From Spirodela intermedia (Eukaryota; Streptophyta; Magnoliopsida; Alismatales; Araceae), in assembly GCA_902729315.2 (NCBI GenBank), contig LR746265.1, positions 4,134,892 through 4,198,891 of the forward strand: a stretch of DNA of 64,000 nt. Direction: 5' to 3'. Shown here piece after piece: positions 44,801 through 56,800 of the stretch. The stretch's first letter is position 1; every line of letters starts with the position of its first letter. A program made the position numbers and the translations under genes. The notes under the pieces were generated by a model. The model was not told the DNA's origin, searched no databases, and saw only the letters and a list, made by a program, of their open reading frames with translations.

Positions 44801-47800
44801 ATTAATCTGAAGGCACACCTATTTTGCACTTATTGTTGGAAAAATTGTCACACTAGGGAGACATGTTGGAAGATCCATGGCAAACCACTGAATTATGGTA
44901 AGTTGCATTTGGCTAATGCTCAAAATGAAGATGGTGTTGAGCCCATGATACAAGGAGGAGCTAGTCAAGATGGATCTACTTCCTCTCGTCCTTCAGAGAT
45001 TGGAAAACTCAGAGAAGAAATTGAACAATTGAGCAGCATGATCAGCTCCACTTCCTTTGCACATACTAGTAAGCATTTTCCTAAACATTTTCCACTATAC
45101 TTAAATATCTCATCATTGACATCACCTTCACCCCAAAAAGTGTCATGGATCATTGATTCTGGAGCTACTAACCATATGAACACCATATGCATCACTATTC
45201 ATAACATATGAGGTATGGAGCAATAATCGGAAGGTTATATAGCAAGTGGGGATTTGTTTCCTATAGCTAGCATTGGATCAATTCATCTTGAGAAATTAGG
45301 GCCATTAAGATATGTTCTTTATGTTCCAAGATTGAATGCACATCTATTATCATTGAGAAAATTGGGCAAAGGCTTGAATTGTTTGATATTATTTGACGAC
45401 GATTTTTGTTTCTTCTATGACAAGACCTCAGGCAGGAGGATTGGGCATGTTAGAGCACGGGATGGACTCTATTACACAGGGCGTATGGACAAGACATTGT
45501 TGACAAATTCTAGTCCAAACATTTCTACTTTTGCTTCTACTTTTCTCTTGAACAAATTGTTGTTGTTGCATTGTCATTTAGGACATCCGTCAATAAAAGT
45601 ACTTTGGTACTTGTTTCCAAAACTATGTCATGCAATTGGTGAATCTACTTTCATATGTGAACCATGTCAAATGGCTAAGTGGCGACGAATTTTATTTCCC
45701 TCTGCTGGAAATAAAAGTGAATCCCCTTTTTACATGATACATTCTGATATGTGGGGCCCTTCTTCATCCAGTGGTGTTAGGGACTTCAGATGGTTTATAA
45801 TCTTTGTAGATGATTGTACTAAGTTCATATGGATTTACCTAAAACAAAATCAGAAGCTAATAGTGTTATTTAGAGGTTTATCAAGCTAATTCAAACTCAG
45901 TTCAGTATAACTCCTAAGAAATTCCGATCAGACAATGTTAAGGATTTTTTCAATTCTATTGTCTCCAATTTCTTTGTTGAGGAGGGCATTGTTCATGAAT
46001 TTTCTTGCCCCTATACACCCCAGCAAAATGGGGTAGCTGAAAGAAAGATTGGGCAACTACTAGAAATAACAAGGGGTGTCATGTTTAAAGCCCAAGTGCT
46101 GAAGTACTTATGGAGTGAGGCAGTACTAACGGCCATTCATCTTGTTAATCGTCTCATTAGAAGCATTATTATTTAAGACTCCCAAAGCCGTATTGTAGGG
46201 TCATTATCTGACTGTGCAGTATGGACCAAAGTTACCTCTTCGAGTATTTGAGAGTGTTGCATACATCTATCAATCTTTGTGGACTGTCTAAATTTGCCCC
46301 TAGAGTCGTAAAGGCAATCTTTGTGGGCTATTCCAATACAAAAAAAGGATATAAATTTTATGACCCAAGATATCAAAAAATTATTGTGACAATTAATGTC
46401 ACTTTTGATGAAAGTAGTATGTATTTTCAGCAGACAACAACTCAAGTATCTAGTTATGATATTTTTGTGCCAAAAAAACACGATTTACATATTGAGATTC
46501 TCAAAGGGAATGAAGCTCCTGAAATGAATTGAGGTAGCCTACTCTTGTGAAAAATTATTCTTATCTCAAAGAAACTATATTACAAATTTACTCAAATATA
46601 CTGGCATGAGTTACTGTAAACTAGTGTGTACATCAATTGAAGCAAAGCATTGTATGGGGCTTCAAAGGAAAGCGATCAAGTAGATAAGGGGTCTTATCAA
46701 CGGCTAGTTAGAAAATTAATTTATCTATCCGATATTGGACTGAATATTGTTTACTCAGTTGGAGTGCTAAGCCAATATATGCAAGACCCTAGGGAGGTGT
46801 ATCATCAAGCTGCTCGATGAGTCCTAGCCTATCTTAAAGGAACAATTGGCATGGGAATCCTGTTTAAAACGGGAGATTATCTTGCAGTAGGCATCTATAC
46901 CGATGCTGATTATGCTGGTTCCGTTGATGATAGGCGCTTTACTACTGGGTATTGTTGTCTCATTGGAGGAAATTTGGTCACTTGGCGAAGCCAAAAACAG
47001 AGAGTTGTGGCTCGATCAAGTGCTGAAGCGGAATTGTGGAATTTAGGGCTATGGCCCTTGGGATTTGTGAAGGCATTTGGATAAAAAATATACTAAATGA
47101 CTTACAAATACCCATGGAAGGTTTGATTACCTTGTTCTGTGACAATCAGTCTGCAATAAGTATTGCACATGATCCTATTCAACATAATAAGACCAAACAC
47201 ATTGAAGTAGACATATGTTTAATTAAGGAGAAACTTGAATCGGGGATGTTTTGCACAGAGTATGTCTCATCTACAAATCAGTTAGCTGATATATTAACTA
47301 AGGGCATTTCTACAACAGAGTTCCTCAAACAAAGTAGCAAGCTGGGCATGAATGATATCCACGTGCCAGCTTGAGGGGGAGTGTTATGCAGAACAAGTTT
47401 TTTTTCTATGTTATGCTTTCCTTCTATTTTTCTTTCTGTCCTATTATTAGATGTGTTTCTTTTTTCGTGTTTCTGTTATTAGACCTTTCTGTAATACCGG
47501 AAAGGTTTATTAGAGGCCAATATATAAATACTGGCATACTGCCCTTAGAAGGGCTAAGTCAGTTTTCCCCTTCCTGCTTCCGTTGTATCTTGTAACAGTA
47601 TGATGTGTGAAGGAAGTTGTCGAATTTTAGTTACAGTTCATTTAGTTGTCCTGCAGCTTTATTTCAATGTTACATTGGAAAACTGTTCATGTACCATGTG
47701 GCTGGTAGTTGTCTAATTTTTGGTTTTTAATCATTTAGTTATTCTCTTGTTTTATTTCCATGCTTCTTAGCAGAGGGAAGCTAGTTTGTTCAGGGTTTTT

Positions 47801-50800
47801 TTGGCTTTTCAGGTGTTTGAATTGGTGAAGTCATGCATCAAGGCTTTAAAGTATTCATCTAAACTTAGTTGTCTGATTCGAGAAATATTACTTTGCGACT
47901 CTTCTGTTCACAACATGCTTACTCGAGCCTTTTGCATCAAATCACAGACATTGGAGGTTAGTGTGTACTTTGGCCACTGCACCTTGACTCTCTAATGATA
48001 AACCCTTGTAAATTAGATACTCTACTAACCTGTGGGCAAGGCATTGGCAGGGACTGTGTATAAGCCGACTTTGTGATTCAAGAGAAATTGAAGGCTTGCA
48101 GCTTTCTGTTTGTTCTGCTTTAGATGCGGTTTCCTCCATTATGATGGATCTACTTGAGGTATTTGCAATATTTAATACATTTAGAGTTGCTAGAAAGTAG
48201 ATTTTTTGAATGACAAATATTCGAGTCTTTTTCAGTGCTCAGTCATGATTTTCTTATTCTCTTTGGTAAGGGTGAGGTTGTTAGTTGACTACAACTAGTG
48301 TCAGTCCCCAATGAGTGATTGTAGTGGACATGCAAAGCAGTCTTATGAAGCTCATTGAATCTACATTAAATGATGTTTGTATCATGCCAGGTCAAGCATG
48401 TTTGCTTGTTTTGAGGATTATGTTTTTTATTGTGGGATACTGGTGATATAATTTTGTAATATGAATGAAGGCAGGGTCAATGGCTGCCTTTGGTGAAGCT
48501 GAGGTGACCTTTAAGAGCATGTAGTATGGGCTAACAGAGATGCCGTGCTGAGCAATAGGCTTTATAATTTCACCTATAATTCCTCTTCTTATGGATACTC
48601 CATTTTCACGTATCATTTCCTAGTTGAAGAATGCTGACTCTTGTAACAATTATGCAGCATAATATGTGATTTCTCGATGGCTAATGTGTTGAAGTTATCT
48701 TTTATGCTGACAGTCTTTCTTTTCTACATCTTTACTCATTCTGATTATAGCTTGCTCTGGTTTCTGTTAAAAAATTCATTTAATATCCATTCTAAATGTA
48801 GTAATTCAATTTCAAGTACTTTGTATGATGGCAACTGCATTTTTTTAGCATTGAGGATCTTTACCTTCCAGTTAATATCAGTCTCTGAAAATAGTTTCTT
48901 CACAAATTATCATAATTGATATCATATGGCCCATACATAACTTGTGTAATCTAAGAAGAACACCGTCAAATGTTTAAGGGTGGAACACCAGGAAGATCCT
49001 AAGACAGGAGTAAGAATGCGTTGGAACAGGAGGTCAAAATTTCTAGGTGTTGAGTTAGAGGAGAGAGGAGAAGAATGGAGACACTAAAAACATAGGCTGA
49101 ACGGTGGTGGGAATCTCCTTTCCTCTTCTATATTCTGTTCATCCCAAGGGTAAAGTTTCACATATGGACGCAATGTTACATGCTTAGTAGACCCAAAGTA
49201 GATTAGAATGCTTAGTGGACTCAAAGGGTTAGTTGTTCCAAACACGATCTGATATCTTAATGGGTCCAACTCTGACACAGAACAAAAAAAAAGACGATTA
49301 GCATTGGAAAATATGCATCCTTTTGGTAGATGATTATCCTTCTGGCAAGAAAATTACTCCTGGATAAGTGGTGAAAATTGCACATTTTATATATCAGCAA
49401 GCAGAGTTTTTACAATATCAGATACTTCTCTCTTTCACTAAAATGTTGATCTTGGAAAAGTTGTTGATGATGGCATAGTGCTTCACTTAATTTTCTTTGA
49501 ATGTTGGTAATAGAGGATATACGGAATTGAAGAAAATAATCAAAATGCAACAGTAGTCTTTCAGAAACATTGATTAGCATCTGTTTAGTGAATAGCCCGC
49601 CCAGGTGAATAAAAGCCCCTCGCCTGGACCACTTAGTTTTTTGGGGCTCACCATAGTGTGGCGTATAGTATTTGTCCATTCGCCACATTTACAGTCAGAG
49701 ATCTGTAGGTGTGTGCAGTAACAACCGTTTGGTATGCGACATTTGCCCTGGAAACATGTTAGCAACAACTTCCTTCCTTTTAGGCTCTACCTAACTACCT
49801 TGTTTGAAGACTCTTTTCCTTGTACTGTTGCAACATTGAAAACAATCCCAAACAGCAACTGATCGTGCTAGTCTGTGAGGTTCTAACGCCTACTGCTCAC
49901 TGGCCATCCATAGGTGCTGATTCAGATGCAGCTGTAGCACCTGGCATCAGCTAGCGTTGTTGGTCAACAGGATTGGTCCCAGCAGCTAGTTGTTTTGAAG
50001 TGGACCTAGTCGTGGGTATCTGGCGGCCAAACTTTCACGTGGGTAATGACGTCATTTTGTGTGACTTGTGAATGATGTATGGGAACTTCTGTGGACAAGG
50101 GTTTATGATTGTTTTACCTGTCAAGTATGTAATGATTATTTTCATCTTTTGAATCACTTATAATGAGTTTCAAATAATATCTTGCATGGGCTCGTTTCCC
50201 TGCCGTTTAAGTAGTAACTTTGTTGCATGGGTGAGTCATCAACTTTGTTGTCTGAAAAACTATTCCAGAGAACAACATTCATGCCTTTACCTATCTCAGA
50301 AGGATTATTCTTCCTCAGCCAAGACTGACCAACACAGGAATTTAGACACGGAAAATTGTTGAGCAAAAGAGTGCTCTCATGACACTCTGTAGTGAAAATG
50401 GACATCTTCATGGGTAGCAGTCAACGGGGAATTATGCTCGAAGAGATTCTTGTTCAGCTCCCCAAATATCTTTTGGGATGAGTGTATTTGTCTATCTTTG
50501 GGTAAGAAGAGAGAGTGAAGGACGTGAGTGTTTCTAGGCTATATATTTTGCAATGTCAGAAACACACGGATTTCGAAGTCCAGGTGCCTATCTACAAAAT
50601 GATGAGATTTGAGGGCGGTGAAGGCTGTTATATGACTTGAGTTCCATTGTCAATACCTGTGGCCAAACATGTCCAGATGCCAAGGAGCCAATGGTGACAT
50701 TTCTTTGTCTCGGGTTCATGGGGATGCGTCATACTTCAATTTTGTTGATTTATTGATTATAATGAAGAGAATCAGCAGGGCATAGTAGTACCATTGTCTG

Positions 50801-53800
50801 GCGCCATTCGCATACCTAGTTGTAGATGGGCAGGCTGGCTGGTGTAGCGTCTTTATTATATGTTACTGAAAAAAGAACTGTTCTGCGCATAAGGTCGTTT
50901 TTTCCTGTGTAGTTCTTATTGTCTTTGTCATATTTCTAATGACATTCTTTTCTTTCATACAAGTTTCAGGACACCAGTTCAGACATACCAGTTTTTATTC
51001 AGTCACTGTTATCACCTGCTAAACCAGTTCCTGTAGTTACAGCTACAGCATCGTTGGTTTCCTTCTTTCACAATACTGTAAGTCAGCATGCATCCCTTTT
51101 ATCTCATAATTCTGTGTGACATCACGACATTTTTTTATAAGACTCTTGTATGAAATTCATAATTAGAATGCCGATTTATTGGGTTTTTATTCAATTTTTC
51201 CTTGGATTAAAAATATTGAAACATGTAGTTCTATAAATTTTATAATTTCAACGGTGGGTCCTGTATTATGATGCATATTGTTTGTTCAAGTATGGCTCAT
51301 TTGCTTAGAATTCCTGATTTCTTAAGAAAATTAAGATTAGCTCAGATGAAGTACACCGCAATACCAAATTCCCTTAGCTAAAATTTATTTTTAATAGATT
51401 GTTTGTACAACATATCCTCAGCACAATGAATACATCAGAAGTATACAATGATCAATCTTCATGCGGATAATTCAAAGGTAACTGTTAGGACACTGCGTCC
51501 TAAGACAGGAAATCAGGGGAAATCACAGTGAAAGAAGGGGAAAATGACGGAGGGAAGATAAGGCGCAGAAAACCCTAGCGCCGGGAATGGGGATGTTCGA
51601 GAGCCCGCGCTCTCCCCAGATGACCTTAAGACTCCCAAAAAATAGCTTCCCCTCTCTGATTCCCTGATTAAGTAAGGGATGGGGACTATTGGGCTTGGGC
51701 CCGTTTTCTACTTCTATGATAGATAAGGCCCAGTGGCCTTACAGTAACCTGCTAATCTGCTAGTAGGTTATATGCTCGAAAGGAGAAACAAATGCGTGAG
51801 TGTAGGGGATGTGTTGCTCATGATCTCCGTGGTGGTCTGTTTTGAGATGCGTGACTTACCATGTTTGAGATTAGACTTATTAAACCTGCTTATTAATTTT
51901 AGGTGGATAAATTGTACTGGGCATAGCTAATTATGGATTGATCCACGAGTAAATTTCTATTGTCTCTGCTGTTTGACCCTCTGTCAGTCAAACGACCAGT
52001 CCAGATAAGTCAATTTGGTAGAATAAATGTAAGTGACACTTTTTGGAAAGCATATTTTCGATGATTGCTCATGTAGTTATACCACCTAGAATGAAGATTT
52101 TTTCGGTTTGAACAATTTAACGAAACTCACTCCCTTAACTTCGTTACCTTGCTCATTTTCATTCACTTGAGGCGCTGTAGCGCCCTATCTATCAATTCTA
52201 AATCAATTAAATCTACGAGTACAGCACAAGCCTGTTCTTTTATGGTTCCTTTAACTGTGTTTTTTAATGAGATATCCTTGTACGTCAAATAGTCAGGTTT
52301 TGCGCATGGTTGTGAACCTGGTAGAAGACCATTTGATGTAGTGCAGATTGCAAGTCATGGAAAATATGGACACGATAATTTCCACGTTATCAATTTTGAG
52401 TTCCAGTTGGTTGGTTGATCAATTTACTTTAAGCTTTGGGACCTTCCTGTTGACTTGGAAAGTGTCTGCAGGAAGAAGAGAAATCTGGAAGAGTTTACAT
52501 TCTGAATTGCCTTACATTGCCTTCTTTGACTAACATTTTGTTGTTCACAGAGGCTCGTTTAGCTTTAAGTAGAATATGATTTTTGTGTGGATGTTTGCTT
52601 GATTATTTTGCCTTGGTTTCAGGCTGTACAAGTATCAGCTTCTCGAGTTCTCTCGCTGTTGTGCTTTATTTCCTCAAGGGTGCAGCAATATTCATCAGAA
52701 AACACTTTCACTGTTTTAGATGATGTGCAGGTTCGTAACTTGCATGTGCTCTGGAGGTATATTTGTATGAAATTATGTCCATGTCATTTCTAACGCGTCA
52801 TATACCACTCGATTTTCAGCTTAAGGAGTTAAGTACTTCCATGCATGAAATTTTTATTGATGAAGAGACAAAAAGCGAGGATCTGCTGTTCTCTGTGGTG
52901 AACCTCCTGATTTCTGCAGCCTATTTTCAGGTCTGTGCTGCAAAATGACATAATGTTTTTCTACATTTCCATGGAAATTGCATGGGTTTCCTTTATTTTA
53001 TAAGAAACCGTTTCCTAGCTGTGAATGGATGCTTGTATTGCACGTGGCCTCGTCCTTTTCTGCGACACCTTGGGAAGGAATCAGTGAAACTGTTCGGATG
53101 GTTGACTTGCCCATTGGGTTGGGATAAATAATCTTCAGATTTACAGGTATAATCTGATTCCCTTTTAGATGATAACTCTTATGGCAAAATGGGTTTGGAT
53201 GAATCCATGCTATCCAGAGTAATCTCTATGGGGAAGAAATCATGGGTGAAACCTGAGACACTACCAATAAATATGTCCGAGTAACCACTTTTTTTTTAAC
53301 TTCCACCGTTTTTTTGTTCTTTCCGAGTGCCAATATTATATAGTGGGTTGGCCAATGCTGCGGATTGGAGATGCTAAAGGAATTAGCGGCTAGGGCAAAG
53401 AAGACAACTCCTACTCCCTTGTAATGTATCTGTATGTAGGCACATGGTACCGTTCAACATAGTTTGTCGATCTTTATGTCATGTACATTTAGTAACTCAC
53501 ATGAGTTTGGAAATTACTTTTAGAATTTTTTTTTGTAGAATTTTGTCTGTCTTCACCAAAAAATTGGTTATCTCCTTTTTTTCTTATTTCTGGAGGGACC
53601 GTATGACACTAACCCTACAGACAGTGGACCTGGTGTGGTATAGTTTTTATCACAATCATTGACTAGTCTTTCCTCGTGTTAGCATTGTGAATCCAATTTT
53701 TTTCCAAATCCTCTTTTTTCCAGTAGTGTTGTAATCTCATTTGAACATGTGGATCTTGCAGCCTGCATTCCTAACCTCTATTATATTATCTCTGGACATG

Positions 53801-56800
53801 GAGTTGCAATCAAGTAATATGAAGCAGCAGTTGATCAATGATCCCGCAGTCGTTTCCTCAGATTCCTCAAAGACAAGGGTCTTAAATTCCTTGATGCAAT
53901 ATTTGAACAGATCAGAAGATCTTTTTGAAAGGTAATACATATTTATGCTAGCGTGTTTGAAGCATTTTGGATTGAGTGTTGCCCTATATGTATCTCAGAT
54001 GTTAGAACTACATTACCTCCTGTTTGTGTAGAGTATTTGCTGTGAAAATTATTTCAAAATCAATATTTTCTGATCGTTTGTTAATTCAGGTCTCCACGTT
54101 TGCTTCTTGGGATTCTTAACCTCATAAAAGCATTATGGAAAGGAAACGTCCAGTACATGCAGATCTTGAAGAAATTCAGGAGTTCTGAAAATTTTTGGAA
54201 AAAATTGACATTGCCAGCTATACACATCAAGGCGGAATGTGGCCCTCTGGGTGAAAATTTGGATGATGATGAAATCCTGCGCTTAGCATACAGGTAGAGA
54301 TGTCGTCTCAATATCATGTACATCTTTTCACCTACTTGGCATCCTTCTGGGAAAGCTTTAACTTAAGGAGATGCAAATCTAAAACAGGTACCAATGCGAA
54401 GCTGCGGTACTAGATGTTATTGCTCACGACATTTTCCTGCACAAAAAGGTCCTACAAGATGAAGTGGCTACAACACAGGGCACGGAACCTTATGATGGCT
54501 CTAAAACATTGAAATCAAAGGATGTTATGTCGAAATGGTGTGTTATCTCTCACCTGGAAAATTGTGCCAAGTTATTCTCATCTAGCAGATACCCTGAAGA
54601 GATCATCCATCGTGCCAAGGTTGATAATCTTGTTCTTTTTCTTTGTCGCATTTACAATCTTGATATAAAATTCACAAAATATGAATGGCTTATCGAGGGG
54701 AGTCGAATATTATGGGAGTGGGTTCGTGTTTCATATCCTTGGCTTTTTGTATACAATTGAAGTCATGTCGGGCATAGATTGAGAGAGCCTCAAGATTCTT
54801 ATGAAGCTTTATGTGGTTGTGCCCTTGGTTTTTATGCGTACCGAGTACACTACGCCGAAGAGGCATGTAGCAGGGGCAAGCCAATGATATGCTCTTGTTT
54901 TCTCTGCTGTTGCCTTATGTTCATGAGAGCAAGGATGGTAGTCAACATTTTTTCTCCTTTACCTGGAAATACAAAAGGAACGCCAGGAGGGCAGCAGTTG
55001 AGGATGGAGAGGTGGGAGAGTAATCGGAAGACTACTGATTGAATTTAAGTGTCTTGATGAACAATGAATTGTAGAATTTAGAAAGCTAGCAGTTTTTTGT
55101 TGGACAGAGCCTTTGGGAGCGGAAAATGGTGGTATAAAATTCAAGTTGTGATTGGGGGAAACGAGTGAAATATTGAGATCTGTGGATGTGAATGCAATGA
55201 TACTTCTTTTGGAAAAATCTCCTACTGTGAACTTAGCAGCATTAAATGCTCTGAGAGATATAACAAAGAGTAGGCAGTTTTGGGGAAGGATATTATTCCA
55301 ATAAATTTACTGATCTTGGCTGTTATTTTCCATTGTTGTCTTTTCACTGGAGATTACTAAGGAAACAAGCATGTTGTAAAAATGGTTCATGATGTTATGC
55401 GTTGACCTCTACACTTAGAAATTAGGGATTTTTGTGCAGAATGAGCTTGGAACGTTTTTCATGTCATTTATCAAAAAGCAATCTTGTGCATCTGTAAAAT
55501 GTGCCATCAGGTTGATGATGCCAATATATCTCAATACTGAAAGGTTGATGATGGGGTTTTAGCTTTACATTTAGATGAATTTTTTCATATATGGAACCAT
55601 TCGTCCAGATCAGTATCTATATAGTGTTCCCTTTCTCTTGTTAGCCCAATTGATTAATTATCGTGTCTTATGCCTGCAACGAAGCGAAATTAGAAATGTG
55701 TACCCACGTTTGCGGTAGTTGAGGTGGAATTCGTTGATATATTTCTTACTCTCATTTATTTATTGTGAGATTTTTGACGTTAAATAAGTATATTTCCAGA
55801 TGGAAGTGGTTCTATGTGTTGTGCACATGATGGCGAAGTTGTCAAGTGGAGAACCTGGCAGCTTGTCTCTCTCACTTATTCAACACATACTCTCTGTATC
55901 CCAAAAGGTTTTTTCCTCTCAAGTGAAACCTTGACTTTCTTCATAGCTTTTTTATTATCTATTGTTTTCATGTCCTCGTTGCTCACCATTGTTGTCAACA
56001 AATCTTTTATTCTATTCTGACACTATTTTCTTCTTCTTACACAATGTGCAGTTGAGTAATCATCCTGCCTTCTTATCATTGTTACAACAATATTCAGTGC
56101 GTGGTTACAGGTACTCTACATTCAGTTGTAATTTTTTCGTCTGCGTGTTTTGTGCATTATCGAATATAGATAATCGGGAGCATGGCCATTGCACATCTGG
56201 ATGCTTTTGCTTTTACGTCCTTGAGTTGCTGTTAGGCTTCTGTAAATGGCATCCGCGTTTTGTTGTCCTGTGGCTTTTACAGAAACTTGAATTTTCAGGA
56301 ATCATCATGTCATGGAAGAAGGTATCCCTGTTATGCTGTGTGTGACGAACGCTAAGTGAGGGAAAATTATAAAGTCTCAGTTAGGTCGTTTTAACCCGCT
56401 TTAACTACTCATTTACAAAAGTCTACCCAAACTAAATGGTGGGAATGAAAATGTAACCTTACGTAGAATATGAGTGAATTTGTAAAGTACAGAAGGCATA
56501 AATGCTGGCTAGAAGGTCTGGAGAAGAGCAAGATTCCAGTTAGTAGGAAATATCTGCCTCATTGAACTACATCAGTAATCCTCAATTTTGCAGATTTTCC
56601 ATACGGCTTGACAACATTGTAAGTGGCTTATGATTTTTGAACTTTTAGCTATACATTGACTTTTGTCAGATGCATGGTGTAAATGGGAAATTGATGATGT
56701 ACATTGACTAATTATTTCGTTAACTCCACTTTATCTTGTTTATTGAAACATAATGTTTGAATACCTTTGCAGTGAGGTAAATGAAGTCAATGTCTTAGTC

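Larger units (their letters stand above)
43401..47597 (+). mobile_element. Ty1/copia LTR retrotransposon, internally deleted, in NUP188 intron 19
   Basis: A 4.2-kb element in the same direction as NUP188. LTRs lie at 43401-43613 and 47382-47597 (TGTTAYGCAG at the start; TGTAACA at the end of the 3' copy). A primer binding site TGGTATCAGAGC (initiator Met tRNA type) follows the 5' LTR, and a polypurine tract precedes the 3' LTR. The flanks read GTATT (43396-43400) and GTATG (47598-47602), a near-match five-base target duplication. Gene order gag, protease, integrase, RNase H is that of copia. The reverse transcriptase core is missing and frames are broken, so it cannot move by itself. The LTRs differ at roughly twenty or more sites by eye, so the insertion is not recent. 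Confidence 0.93.

Noticed and set aside
54620-54760. Continuation of NUP188 exon 27 beyond 54619 (frame stays open to 54760)
   Set aside because: The added residues do not match NUP188, while splicing at 54619 to 55800 restores family sequence in phase.
54779-55042. Short frame in NUP188 intron 27
   Set aside because: No family match and falls between two exons joined in phase.
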